A stretch of DNA of 64,000 nt from positions 5,116,001-5,180,000 of the forward strand of contig NZ_CP146232.1 in NCBI RefSeq assembly GCF_037040815.1. Reading direction: 5' to 3'. Positions 16,990-25,978 of this stretch are shown here, one piece after another. Made by a program: the position numbers and the translations under genes. The notes beneath the pieces are model-generated. The model was not told the DNA's origin and did no database searches. It saw nothing but the letters and a program-made list of their open reading frames with translations. Every line of letters starts with the position of its first letter. Within the stretch, counting starts at the first letter, position 1. This DNA is from Pararoseomonas sp. SCSIO 73927 (GTDB taxonomy: Bacteria; Pseudomonadota; Alphaproteobacteria; Acetobacterales; Acetobacteraceae).

Positions 16990-17142
16990 AACCCCATCGG
17001 GCTGCCGCCGTGCGATCCTGCAACGGGGTTTGCGCGTGAGGGGCCGTTCCCTGCCCTTGCAGTCGCCTCGGGTCATCGACCCTAGGCGCACCGTCAGCCG
17101 AGAGAGACCAGCTACTAGAAGAAGATGATGGTGAGGGGTCCG

Positions 17143-17172
17143 GGGAGAGGAAGAATTCCTTCTTCCTTTCCC
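17143..17172. terminator. hairpin between convergent TPR and fzlA genes
   Basis: A 13-bp stem with one G-U pair, GGGAGAGGAAGAA / TTCTTCCTTTCCC, and loop TTCC. It lies 24 bases beyond the fzlA stop on the minus strand and about 220 bases beyond the TPR gene. It includes an EcoRI-like GAATTC. It may terminate transcription from either side. Confidence 0.45.
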
Positions 17173-17196
17173 TGGCCACAGACCGGAAGCGGAGGA

Positions 17197-17865
17197 TCAG
17201 AAATCCAGGTCGGCGTAGTGCTGCGGCGGCGTGAGGCCAGAGACGCGGTCGGCGAGGACCGGGCGGAAGGAAGGGCGTGACTTCACGCGGGCGTACCAGT
17301 CCTTCACGGCGTCGTTCAGGGACCAGTCGATGTCGCCGATGTAGTCCAGCGTGGAGAGGTGGGCGGCGGCGGCGAGGTCGGCGAGCGAGATCTGGGAGCC
17401 GGCGAGCCAGGCGCGGGTTTCCGCCAGCCAGCCGATGTACTCGATGTGCGGCTTGAGGTTGGCGTAGCCGGCGCGCAGCGCCGAGGCATCGGGATTGCCG
17501 AGGCCGAGGGTGCGCTTGAGCTGCTTCTCGAAGTAGAGGTTGCGCGTCACCTCGCGGTCGAACTTCGTGTCGAACCAGGTGACGAGCCGGCGGACCTCGG
17601 CGCGCTCCGCGTGGGTGCGGCCCATGAGGGGCGTGTCGGGGTAGGCTTCGTCGAGGTACTCGCAGATCGGGTAGCTCTCGGCGATGACGAGGCCGTTCTC
17701 CTCCTCCAGCACGGGGACGGTGCCGGCGGGGTTCATGCCCAGGAACTCCTCGCGGCGCTCCCAGATGCGCTCGGCGCGCAGCTCGAAGGGGATGCGCTTC
17801 TCGTGGAGCGCGAGGCGCACCTTGCGGCAGAAGGGCGAGAGCGGGAGGTGGTGGAGGATGCGCAC
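17197..17865 (-). CDS. fzlA: FzlA, GST-like FtsZ-binding divisome protein
   Basis: A 222-residue GST-fold protein. The N-terminus MRILHHLPLSPFCRKVRLAL and the WERREEFLGMNPAGTVPVL segment fit the thioredoxin-like domain. The C-terminal half (IEYIGWLAETRAWLAG, then WYARVKSRPSFRPVLADR, ending PPQHYADLDF) closely matches Caulobacter FzlA as I remember it. FzlA binds FtsZ filaments, curves them and helps activate FtsWI-dependent septal wall synthesis; it is not known to use glutathione. In the window it is a lone gene facing the gltB terminator. A plain catalytic GST is the alternative, but the conserved C-terminal tail argues against it. Confidence 0.85.
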   Translation of the reverse strand: MRILHHLPLSPFCRKVRLALHEKRIPFELRAERIWERREEFLGMNPAGTVPVLEEENGLVIAESYPICEYLDEAYPDTPLMGRTHAERAEVRRLVTWFDTKFDREVTRNLYFEKQLKRTLGLGNPDASALRAGYANLKPHIEYIGWLAETRAWLAGSQISLADLAAAAHLSTLDYIGDIDWSLNDAVKDWYARVKSRPSFRPVLADRVSGLTPPQHYADLDF

Positions 17866-17987
17866 GGTGGCGTGTTTTTGCCATCGGGCCGGGCGCGCGG
17901 CAAGGCAGAGGGCGGTTGAAGAGCGGCGCCCAAATGCTTGATCGGGCTAGGCTTGCGGCTGGCGTGACAGGAACGTCACGCAGGGGC

Positions 17988-18020
17988 GCGAGGGGCCGGC
18001 CGGGTGGGCCGGCCCCTCGC
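17988..18020 (-). terminator. terminator-like hairpin after gltB
   Basis: A perfect 14-bp stem (GCGAGGGGCCGGCC / GGCCGGCCCCTCGC) with loop GGGTG, five bases beyond the gltB stop on the minus strand. It has no U-run, but its place and strength make it the probable end of the gltD-gltB transcript. A second small inverted repeat (GCGTGACAGGAACGTCACGC) is at 17962-17981. Confidence 0.65.
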
Positions 18021-18025
18021 GGGGG

Positions 18026-21000
18026 TTACTCGGCGGCCAGGAGCCCCTCGCTCATCGGCTGGGGCAGGAGCTTGGCGTAGTCCTTCGGCACGACGTGCCA
18101 GAAGGCGTTCCGCTCCTCGTTCCAGTCGTTGAGGATGCGGGCGGCGAGGCGCGAGCCCGTCTCCTTCGCGTGGCGGGCGACGAGGTTCCGCAGCACGCCT
18201 TCCCAGTGGGAGGAGGCGAGACGAGACCAGAGGAGAGTGTCGGGGTTCAGGCGGTGCTCGAAGGTGCGGTCCGCGTCCCAGACGAAGGCGTGGCCGCCGG
18301 TGAAGCCGGCGCCGAAATTGTCGCCGACCGCGCCGAGAATGACTACCGTGCCGCCGGTCATGTACTCGCAGCCGTTCGCGCCGATGCCTTCCACCACGGC
18401 GGTCGCGCCGGAGTTGCGGACGGCGAAGCGCTCACCCCCCTGCCCTGCCGCGAAGAGCTCGCCGGCCGTGGCACCGTAGAGGACGGTGTTGCCGACGATC
18501 GTGTTCTCCTCCCAGACGAAGTTGGCGCTGGGGCCGGGGCGGACGGTGATGGTGGCCCCCGACAGGCCCTTGCCGACGTAGTCGTTGGCGTCGCCCAGCA
18601 CCTCCAGCTTCAGGCCGCGGACGCCGAAGGCGCCGAGGGACTGGCCGGCGGAGCCGCGGAGGCGGACGGTGAGGTGGCCGGGCTGCAGGCCGGACATGCC
18701 GAACTGGCGCACGATCATCGCGCTGGTCTTGGTGCCGATGGCGCGATGCGTGTTCTGGATGTTGTACTGCAGCTGCATCTTCTCGCCGCGCGAGAAGAGG
18801 GAGCTGGCGTCGCGGATCATGTCCGCGTCCAGCGTCTCCGGCACCTCGTTGCGGCCTTCCAGCGTGCAGTGGGCGGGGTGGCCGCCGGCATCGGCCTGGA
18901 CCAGCAGCGGGTTCAGGTCGAGGTCGTCCAGGTCCTCCGCGCCGCGGCTGACCTGCTTCAGCAGGTCGGTGCGGCCGATGATGTCCTCCAGCTTGCGGAA
19001 GCCGAGGGAGGCGAGAATTTCCCGCACCTCCTCCGCCACGAAGGAGAAGAGGGAGATCACCTTCTCCGGGCTGCCCGTGAACTTGGCGCGGAGCGCCTCA
19101 TCCTGCGTGCAGACGCCGACGGGGCAGGTGTTGGAGTGGCACTGGCGGACCATGATGCAGCCCATGGCCACCAGCGAGGCGGTGCCGATGCCGAACTCCT
19201 CCGCGCCGAGCATCGCGGCAATCACCACGTCCCGCCCCGTCTTCATGCCGCCATCGGTGCGCAGCTTCACGCGGTGGCGGAGGCGGTTGAGGAGGAGGAC
19301 CTGGTGGGTCTCGGAGAGGCCCATCTCCCAGGGCAGGCCGGCGTACTTGATGGAGGTGACGGGCGAGGCGCCGGTGCCGCCGGAATGGCCGGAGATGAGG
19401 ATGGCGTCCGCCTTGGCCTTCGCCACTCCGGCCGCGATGGTGCCGATGCCGCTGCGCGAGACGAGCTTCACGCAGACGGTGGCGTCGGGGTTGATCTGCT
19501 TCAGGTCGTAGATGAGCTGGGCGAGGTCCTCAATCGAGTAGATGTCGTGGTGCGGCGGCGGGGAGATGAGCGTCACGCCGGGGGTGGAGTGGCGCAGCTT
19601 GCCGATCAGCTCCGTGACCTTGAAGCCGGGGAGCTGGCCGCCCTCGCCGGGCTTGGCGCCCTGGGCGACCTTGATCTCGATCTCCCGGCAGTTGTTCAGG
19701 TACTCGGCGGTGACGCCGAAGCGGCCGGAGGCGATCTGCTTAATCGCGGAGTTCGCGTTGTCGCCGTTGGCGCGGGGCTTGGCGCGCGCGGGGTCCTCGC
19801 CGCCCTCGCCGGAGTCAGACCGCGCGCCGATGCGGTTCATGGCGATGGAGAGCGTCTCGTGCGCCTCCGGCCCGAGGGCGCCGAGGGAGATGCCGGGCGC
19901 GAGCAGGCGCTTGCGGATCTCGGTGATGCTCTCGACCTCCTCGAGCGCGATGGGCTTGCTCGCCGTTTCGCGGAAGTCCAGCAGGTCGCGGAGCGCCACG
20001 GGGGGCTGCTGGCGCACGGCGTGGCTGTAGCGGCGGAAGGTCTCGTAGCTGTCCGTGTCCACCGCTTTCTGGAGGAGGTGGATGAGGCTGCCCTCGAAGG
20101 CGTGGGCCTCGCCGCGGCGGCGAAGCTTGTAGAGGCCGCCTACGGGGAGGACGACGGTGCTCGGCTCCCACGCCGCCTTGTGCATGGCGAGCACGCGCTG
20201 GGCGATGCCGGTGAGGCCGATGCCGGAGATGCGGGACTGGGTGCCCGGGAAGAACTCCGCCACCAGGGCGCGGGAGAGGCCGATGGCCTCGAAGTTCATG
20301 CCGCCGCGGTAGGAGGAGAGGACGCCGATGCCGATCTTCGACATCGTCTTCAGCAGGCCCTTGTCGATGGCCTTGCGGTACTTCTCCACGCACTCGGCCA
20401 GGCTCTTGCCGGGGAAGAGGCCGCGGCGGTGACGGTCCGCGATGCTCTCCTGCGCGAGGTAGGCGTTCACCGTGGTGGCGCCGGCGCCGATGAGGACGGC
20501 GAAGTAGTGCACGTCCATGCATTCCGCGCTGCGGATGTTGAGGCTGGTGAAGGTGCGGAGGCTGTGGCGCACGAGGTGGGTGTGGACGGCGCCGACGGCC
20601 AGGATCATCGGGATGGCGGCGCGGCCGGGGCCCTGCGCCTCATCCGAGAGGATGACGTGGGCGTTGCCGGAGCGGACCGCCTCCTCGGACTCGCGGCGGA
20701 TGCGCTCGATGGCGCGGCGCAGCCCGTGCTCGCCCTCGCTCACCGGGAAGGTGGCGTCCACTTCGGCGGCGGTGTCGCCCATGTAGGCGCGCATGGCCGC
20801 GAATTCGGCGTTGGACAGCACGGGGCTGTCCAGCATGAGCATGTCGCACTGGGTCGGGTCCTCGTCGAGGATGTTCCCGAGATTGCCGAGACGGGTCTTG
20901 ATCGTCATCACCCGCGTCTCGCGGAGAGAGTCGATCGGCGGGTTGGTGACCTGGGCGAAGGCCTGGCGGAAGTAGTGGTGCAGGCCGCGGTACTGGCGGG

Positions 21001-22561
21001 AGAGGACGGCGATGGGCGTGTCGTCGCCCATGGAGCCGATGGCCTCGGCCCCTTCCTCCACCATCGGGTGGAGGATGGCTTCCAGGTCTTCCAGGGTGAA
21101 GCCCATGGAGAGCTGGCGGCGGCGGAGGGATTCGCCCTCCAGCGTCGCGACCTCGACCTTGTGAGACTTGACGATCTCGTCGATGCGGGTGGTGCGCGCG
21201 GTCCAGTCGCCCCAGGGCTTGCGGGCGGCGAGCATGTCCTTGAGCTGCCCGTCGTCGAAGAACTGGGCGTTGCTCAGGTCTACGCCGATGCACTGGCCCG
21301 GGCCGAGGCGGCCGCGGGCGAGGACCGTATCCTCGGGGAAGCGGACCATGCCGGTCTCGCTGCCCACGACCAGCATGCGGTCCGCGGTGATCGTGTAGCG
21401 CATGGGGCGCAGGCCGTTGCGGTCCAGCCCGGCGACAACCCAACGGCCGTCGGTGGCGGCGATGGCGGCGGGGCCGTCCCAGGGCTCCATGACCGCGTTG
21501 CAGTAGAGGAAGAGGTCGCGGTGGGCGGCCGGCATGGTGGCGTTGCTGCCGATGCTCTCGGGGATGAGCATGGCCTTGGCCATCGGCGCGTCGCGACCGG
21601 CGCGGACCAGCAGCTCGAAGACGTTGTCCAGCGACGCCGTGTCGGAGTTGCCGGCCTGGATGACGGGCTTCACGTCCTCCATGAAGGCGTCCAGCGAGGG
21701 GTGGGAGAGCCGCGTCTCGTGGCTCTTCATCCAGTTCTGGTTGCCGTGGACCGTGTTGATCTCGCCGTTATGGGCCAGCGTCCGGAAGGGCTGGGCCAGG
21801 CGCCAGGTGGGGAAGGTGTTGGTGCTGTAGCGCTGGTGATAGATCGCGAAGCGGGAGACGAAGCGCGGGTCCAGCAGGTCCGGGTAGAAGACCGAGAGGC
21901 TCTCGGCCAGGAACATGCCCTTGTAGATGATGGAGCGGCAGGAGAGCGTGCAGAGGTAGAGGTCGGGGATTTGGGCCGCGATGGACTGCTTCTCGATCCG
22001 GCGGCGGATCACGTAGAGGTCGCGCTCGAACAGGTTCTCGTCCCGGTTCTCCGGGTCGTAGATGAGGATCTGCTCGATCTCGGGGCGGGTGGCGTTGGCC
22101 TTCTCGCCGATGCAGGCGACGTCGATCGGCACCTGGCGCCAGGAGTAGATTCCGTAGCCGGCGTTCAGAACCTCGGTTTCGACGATGGAGCGGCAGCGCT
22201 CCTGCGCACCGAGGTCGGTTTTCGGCATGAAGACCATGCCGACGCCGATGCGGCCGGGGCGCAGGCGGTCGCCGCCGCGCTCCACGACCTCGGCGAAGAA
22301 GTCCTGCGGGATCTCCACGTGGATGCCGGCGCCGTCGCCGGTCTTGCCGTCGGCGTCCACGGCGCCGCGGTGCCAGACGGCCTTGAGGGCGTCGATGCCG
22401 GCCTGCACCACCTCGCGGCGGGCGCGGCCGTCCAGCGCGGCGACGAGGCCGACGCCGCAGGCGTCGTGCTCGGTGATGTCGATATGGGCCGCATCGCGCA
22501 GCCTCGCCGCGTTGGCGGCCTGGGCGGCGAGGTAGGCGGGGGCGTCGAAGGTCTCGGTCAT
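18026..22561 (-). CDS. gltB: glutamate synthase [NADPH] large subunit
   Basis: A 1511-residue GOGAT alpha subunit, full length. The N-terminal class II amidotransferase has its nucleophile Cys in TEHDACGVGLVAALDG after a propeptide-like leader. The central and FMN-binding synthase domains follow, with the 3Fe-4S cysteine cluster starting at Cys1135 (GCIMVRQCHSNTCPVGVC). The C-terminal GXGXG beta-helix includes GANGCEYMTGGTVVILG. With GltD it converts 2-oxoglutarate and glutamine to two glutamates. It is last in the gltD / secreted unknown / gltB unit, 57 bases after the unknown gene. Confidence 0.98.
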   Translation of the reverse strand: MTETFDAPAYLAAQAANAARLRDAAHIDITEHDACGVGLVAALDGRARREVVQAGIDALKAVWHRGAVDADGKTGDGAGIHVEIPQDFFAEVVERGGDRLRPGRIGVGMVFMPKTDLGAQERCRSIVETEVLNAGYGIYSWRQVPIDVACIGEKANATRPEIEQILIYDPENRDENLFERDLYVIRRRIEKQSIAAQIPDLYLCTLSCRSIIYKGMFLAESLSVFYPDLLDPRFVSRFAIYHQRYSTNTFPTWRLAQPFRTLAHNGEINTVHGNQNWMKSHETRLSHPSLDAFMEDVKPVIQAGNSDTASLDNVFELLVRAGRDAPMAKAMLIPESIGSNATMPAAHRDLFLYCNAVMEPWDGPAAIAATDGRWVVAGLDRNGLRPMRYTITADRMLVVGSETGMVRFPEDTVLARGRLGPGQCIGVDLSNAQFFDDGQLKDMLAARKPWGDWTARTTRIDEIVKSHKVEVATLEGESLRRRQLSMGFTLEDLEAILHPMVEEGAEAIGSMGDDTPIAVLSRQYRGLHHYFRQAFAQVTNPPIDSLRETRVMTIKTRLGNLGNILDEDPTQCDMLMLDSPVLSNAEFAAMRAYMGDTAAEVDATFPVSEGEHGLRRAIERIRRESEEAVRSGNAHVILSDEAQGPGRAAIPMILAVGAVHTHLVRHSLRTFTSLNIRSAECMDVHYFAVLIGAGATTVNAYLAQESIADRHRRGLFPGKSLAECVEKYRKAIDKGLLKTMSKIGIGVLSSYRGGMNFEAIGLSRALVAEFFPGTQSRISGIGLTGIAQRVLAMHKAAWEPSTVVLPVGGLYKLRRRGEAHAFEGSLIHLLQKAVDTDSYETFRRYSHAVRQQPPVALRDLLDFRETASKPIALEEVESITEIRKRLLAPGISLGALGPEAHETLSIAMNRIGARSDSGEGGEDPARAKPRANGDNANSAIKQIASGRFGVTAEYLNNCREIEIKVAQGAKPGEGGQLPGFKVTELIGKLRHSTPGVTLISPPPHHDIYSIEDLAQLIYDLKQINPDATVCVKLVSRSGIGTIAAGVAKAKADAILISGHSGGTGASPVTSIKYAGLPWEMGLSETHQVLLLNRLRHRVKLRTDGGMKTGRDVVIAAMLGAEEFGIGTASLVAMGCIMVRQCHSNTCPVGVCTQDEALRAKFTGSPEKVISLFSFVAEEVREILASLGFRKLEDIIGRTDLLKQVSRGAEDLDDLDLNPLLVQADAGGHPAHCTLEGRNEVPETLDADMIRDASSLFSRGEKMQLQYNIQNTHRAIGTKTSAMIVRQFGMSGLQPGHLTVRLRGSAGQSLGAFGVRGLKLEVLGDANDYVGKGLSGATITVRPGPSANFVWEENTIVGNTVLYGATAGELFAAGQGGERFAVRNSGATAVVEGIGANGCEYMTGGTVVILGAVGDNFGAGFTGGHAFVWDADRTFEHRLNPDTLLWSRLASSHWEGVLRNLVARHAKETGSRLAARILNDWNEERNAFWHVVPKDYAKLLPQPMSEGLLAAE

Positions 22562-22618
22562 GGCGTGCGTCCTAGCGGGACGTGAGGGACGAGTGGGGGT
22601 GGCGGGTGCGGGCGGCGG

Positions 22619-23284
22619 TCATCGCAGGCCTTCCCGCTGGATGCCGCGGGTGATCTCGGCGCGGTTGGCCTGCATCACCTCGTCCACCCAGGCGCCGATG
22701 GCCGTCTCCATGGCGGGCTGGGCGCGGGAGATGCCGGCGCGGACGCCCTCCGCCGAGCCGGCGCGGGCTTGGCGGAGCACGTCCTGGAGTTGCTCCGGCG
22801 TGAGGGCGGTGGAGAGGACGTCGAGGAGCCGGCCCTCCAGCGACGGGCGGTTGCGCTGGAAGAGCGGAAGGATGGTGCTCTCGGCCAGCCGCTCCGCGGC
22901 GGCGCGGTCGTGGCCGCGCCCCACCAGCGAGTCCACGAAGGACTGGCGGAAGGAGCCCCAGAAGGTCTGAAAGAAGCCCTCGATGAAGCCGCCACGAAGG
23001 ATCTCCTGCGCGGCGGTGCGGGCATCGCCGCTGGCGGCGTCGGGAGCATCGCCGCGGGCGGCGTCGGCGCGGGGTGCGGGCGACGTGCCTCCGTCGGGCT
23101 GGGCGGGCCCGGCGGGGGCGGGCTTGCCGCCTGGCGCGGCCTCCGCGGAGGGGGCGGGCTCGGGCTTGCCGGAGGGGGCGGCGCCGGTCCCGGCGGGGGG
23201 CGCAGGGTCGGGCTTGCCGGGCTGGGCGGCCGCGCCGGTGGCGAGAGCGGCGGCCGCGAGGAGCGCGAGGAGGGCGGGGCGCAT
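22619..23284 (-). CDS. secreted unknown protein between gltD and gltB
   Basis: A 221-residue protein with a signal peptide (LLALLAAAALATGAAAQ) followed by about 75 residues of Pro/Ala/Gly-rich linker with repeated GKPxPAP motifs. A helical C-terminal domain starts near RTAAQEILRGGFIEGFFQTFW and continues through LESTILPLF-like and ALTPEQLQDVLRQARAGSAEG segments. The last part loosely recalls DUF2059-type periplasmic domains, which I cannot confirm. It begins six bases after gltD and precedes gltB by 57 bases, so it is surely co-transcribed. A link to glutamate metabolism is not obvious for an exported protein. Confidence 0.8.
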   Translation of the reverse strand: MRPALLALLAAAALATGAAAQPGKPDPAPPAGTGAAPSGKPEPAPSAEAAPGGKPAPAGPAQPDGGTSPAPRADAARGDAPDAASGDARTAAQEILRGGFIEGFFQTFWGSFRQSFVDSLVGRGHDRAAAERLAESTILPLFQRNRPSLEGRLLDVLSTALTPEQLQDVLRQARAGSAEGVRAGISRAQPAMETAIGAWVDEVMQANRAEITRGIQREGLR

Positions 23285-23290
23285 CGGGGG

Positions 23291-24727
23291 CTACTCCGCG
23301 GCGTGGGCGACGCTGTCGCGGGCCTTCACGTACTCCGCGATGCGCTCGGCGGCGTCGCGGCCGTCGCGGATGGCCCAGACCACCAGGGAGGCGCCGCGGA
23401 CGATGTCGCCGGCGGCGAAGACGCCGGGGAGGCTCGTCTGCATCGTCTTGCGGTCCACGGCGAGGGTGCCCCAGCGGGAGACCTTCAGCGCGGGCTCTCC
23501 GAACATCGCCGGCAGGTCCTCGGGGTCGAAGCCGAGGGCCTTGATGACGAGGTCGGCGCCCTCGACGAAGCTGCTGCCGGGGATGGGCTCCACCTGCTGG
23601 CGGCCGGTGGCGTCGGGCAGGCCGAGATGCATCTTCGTGACGCGGACGCCGGTGACGTTGCCCTCGCCCTCGAAGGCTTCCGGGGCGGTGAGCCAGGCGA
23701 AGCGGACGCCCTCCTCCTCGGCGTTGTGCACCTCGCGCATGGAGCCGGGCATGTTGGCCTTGTCGCGGCGGTAGAGGCAGGTGACGGAGGCGGCACCCTG
23801 GCGGATGGAGGTGCGGAGGCAATCCATGGCGGTGTCGCCGCCGCCGATGACGACCACGCGCTTGCCCTCGGCGTTGAGGGCGCCGCTGTCGAACTCCGGC
23901 ACCGCGTCGCCCAGGCCCTTGCGGTTGGAGGCGGTGAGGAAGGTCATGGCGGGGATGACGCCCTCGAGGTGCGAGCCGGGCACCTCGATGTCGCGGGCCT
24001 TGTAGACGCCGGTGGCGATGAGGACGGCGTCGTGCTTCTCGCGCAGGCCGGCGATCGTCTCGTCGCGGCCGATCTCGCAGTTCATGTGGAAGGTGATGCC
24101 GCCCTCCTCGAACTGGGCGGTGCGGCGGGTGATGACATCCTTCTCCAGCTTGAAGTTGGGGATGCCGTAGATCATCAGGCCGCCGGCGCGGTCGTAGCGG
24201 TCGTAGACGTGGACCTGCCAGCCGATGGAGCGCAGCCGCTCCGCCGCGGCGAGGCCGGCGGGGCCGGCGCCGACGATGCCGACGGAGTACTCGAGCTCGC
24301 GCGGGGGCTTGGGCGGCTTGACCCAGCCCTTCTCCCAGGCGGTGTCGTTGATGTAGCGCTCCACCGCGCCGATCGTGACGGCGTCGAAGCCCTTCTCGAT
24401 GACGCAGTTGCCCTCGCAGAGGCGGTCCTGCGGGCAGACGCGGCCGCAGATCTCGGGGAAGGTGTTGGTGGCGGCGTTGACCTCGTAGGCCTCCTCCAGC
24501 CGGCCTTCCGCCGTGAGCTTCAGCCAGTCCGGGATGTTCTGCTGCAGGGGGCAGTGGACGGAGCAGAAGGGCACGCCGCACTGGGAGCAGCGGCTGGCCT
24601 GCTCCGAGGCGCGGGTGGGGTCGAAGCGGTCGTAGATCTCGTCGAAGTCCTCGCGCCGGATGGTGGCGGGGCGCTTCTCGGGCGTCCTCTGAGAGAGGCG
24701 GACGAACTGCAGCATGCGCTCGGCCAT
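23291..24727 (-). CDS. gltD: glutamate synthase small subunit
   Basis: A 478-residue FAD/NADPH-binding beta subunit of GOGAT. The N-terminal ferredoxin-like region has CSQCGVPFCSVHCPLQQNIPDWL and CGRVCPQDRLCEGNC, the ligands of two 4Fe-4S clusters. The FAD site is VGIVGAGPAGLAAAERL and the NADPH site is VVVIGGGDTAMD. It passes electrons from NADPH to GltB. I chose ATG 24727 because family members begin MAERMLQFV; ATG 24715 is an alternative. It heads the operon, and its promoter should lie in the 329 bases before the tRNA. Confidence 0.97.
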   Translation of the reverse strand: MAERMLQFVRLSQRTPEKRPATIRREDFDEIYDRFDPTRASEQASRCSQCGVPFCSVHCPLQQNIPDWLKLTAEGRLEEAYEVNAATNTFPEICGRVCPQDRLCEGNCVIEKGFDAVTIGAVERYINDTAWEKGWVKPPKPPRELEYSVGIVGAGPAGLAAAERLRSIGWQVHVYDRYDRAGGLMIYGIPNFKLEKDVITRRTAQFEEGGITFHMNCEIGRDETIAGLREKHDAVLIATGVYKARDIEVPGSHLEGVIPAMTFLTASNRKGLGDAVPEFDSGALNAEGKRVVVIGGGDTAMDCLRTSIRQGAASVTCLYRRDKANMPGSMREVHNAEEEGVRFAWLTAPEAFEGEGNVTGVRVTKMHLGLPDATGRQQVEPIPGSSFVEGADLVIKALGFDPEDLPAMFGEPALKVSRWGTLAVDRKTMQTSLPGVFAAGDIVRGASLVVWAIRDGRDAAERIAEYVKARDSVAHAAE

Positions 24728-25056
24728 GGCGCGGTCCTTGCTGTATGGGAACGAGTCCGGTGGGCGATGGGCGCGTGGGGGCCCGGTTGGTGGCGTTTTG
24801 CCATGGCGAACAGGCTTGCGCGAGGCGAAAATGCGACACATGTCAGAGTTGCTGACCTTTTGCTGGGCGGTTTTCCATTCTCCGCGCTGAGAGCGGCTAT
24901 CAACGCCGCCCGGAAGGTCCGATATGGTCCTATCTGCCCGGGGGCAGGGTTTGCGCGATCCGCGACGAAAACATGTCAGGGGCGCCTTGACGGGGTTCCC
25001 GCGCCCTCATAGAAGGCCGCCCACGCCGCTGTGAGACAGAGGCGGCCGGCCCCCTT
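24728..25056. other. 329-bp region upstream of gltD and tRNA-Leu
   Basis: No gene is supported. It should contain the gltD promoter (minus) and the tRNA promoter (plus). The nonamer ACATGTCAG occurs twice on the same strand (24838-24846 and 24971-24979), possibly a regulator site, but no -35/-10 pair is convincing. The stretch just before gltD (TTTTGCCATGG, CGACACATGTCAGAG) is less GC-rich than the surroundings, as expected of a promoter. Confidence 0.4.
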
Positions 25057-25143
25057 GCCCAGGTGGCGGAATTGGTAGACGCGCAGGTTTCAGGTACCTG
25101 TGACCGCAAGGTTGTGAAGGTTCGAGTCCTTTCCTGGGCACCA
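25057..25143 (+). tRNA. tRNA-Leu (anticodon CAG)
   Basis: An 87-base tRNA with CCA encoded. The acceptor stem GCCCAGG pairs with CCTGGGC, followed by A and CCA. The D-arm contains GGTAGACGC. The anticodon stem CAGGT/ACCTG encloses loop TTCAGGT, giving anticodon CAG for CUG codons. A long variable arm (about TGACCGCAAGGTTGT) marks it as a type II tRNA, and GGTTCGAGTCC is the T-arm. CUG is the dominant leucine codon in these GC-rich genes. An RNase D-like exonuclease gene follows. Confidence 0.97.
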
Positions 25144-25219
25144 CTCTCCCGCCGGTTGCGGGAGGGACTTCCGGCGGAGCGGCCCCCAAGGCCTGACTGA
25201 CATGGGGGAGACGCTCTTC

Positions 25220-25855
25220 ATGCCGAATGCCACCATCCATCTTCACAGGCATGACCTGCCGGACGGGCTGCTGCTCGGCCCCGTGGTGGCCGTGGACACG
25301 GAGACGATGGGGCTGGACCCGCGGAGGGACCGGCTCTGCCTCGTGCAGCTCTCCTCCGGCGACGGCTCGGCCCACCTCGTGCAGATCGTGCCGCCTTCCC
25401 TTGGCGGGCGCGGGGCGGATTGCCCGAACCTGAAGGCGCTGCTCGCGGATCCCGGCACGGTGAAGCTGTTCCACTTCGCGCGCTTCGACGTGGCGATGCT
25501 GCGGCACGCGCTGGGGGTGGAGTGCGGGCCGGTGCGCTGCACGAAGATCGCTTCCCGTCTCGTGCGCACCTACACGGACCGGCACGGGTTGAAGGACCTG
25601 TGCCGGGAGCTGCTGGGGGTGGACATCTCCAAGGGGCAGCAGAGCAGCGACTGGGGGGCGGCGGAGCTCTCGCCGGAGCAGCTGGCCTACGCGGCATCGG
25701 ACGTGCTGCACCTGCACGCGCTGTGGGCGCGGCTGGAGGGGATGCTGCGGCGGGAGGGGCGGTTGGAGCTGGCGGAGGCGTGCTTCCGCTTCCTGCCAGT
25801 GCGCGGGGCGCTGGACCTTCTGGGCTACGCCGAGCCCGACATCTTCTCCCACTGA
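25220..25855 (+). CDS. ribonuclease D-like 3'-5' exonuclease
   Basis: A 211-residue single-domain DEDDy exonuclease. The four acidic metal ligands and the tyrosine are in VAVDTETMGL (D and E), LFHFARFDVAML (D) and LAYAASDVLHL (Y and D). It lacks the HRDC domains of E. coli RNase D, so it is the short form common in alphaproteobacteria. It trims RNA 3' ends, probably tRNA precursors, fitting its place 76 bases after tRNA-Leu. ATG 25220 has GGGGAG nine bases upstream; ATG 25202 is in frame without a good ribosome site. Confidence 0.9.
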   Translation: MPNATIHLHRHDLPDGLLLGPVVAVDTETMGLDPRRDRLCLVQLSSGDGSAHLVQIVPPSLGGRGADCPNLKALLADPGTVKLFHFARFDVAMLRHALGVECGPVRCTKIASRLVRTYTDRHGLKDLCRELLGVDISKGQQSSDWGAAELSPEQLAYAASDVLHLHALWARLEGMLRREGRLELAEACFRFLPVRGALDLLGYAEPDIFSH

Positions 25856-25978
25856 GCGTCCTCGGGAAGCCGGATTCCGGGTGGCGCCAATGGGGCAGCC
25901 ACGAACTGGCACGATTCTTGATAGTTCCTATTTCTCAACCGCGTTGACCGCTTCGGCGGGCGGCCCCATACAGGGGGC

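Noticed and set aside
14789..17884. A 1031-codon minus-strand frame across the ohrR, epimerase, TPR and fzlA region.
   Set aside because: It runs through real genes in other frames and shows only Arg/Pro/His-rich low-complexity sequence.
18095..22585. A 1496-codon frame opposite gltB.
   Set aside because: Composition artefact (Ala/Gly/Arg/Val/Asp-rich without domains) antisense to an unmistakable GltB.
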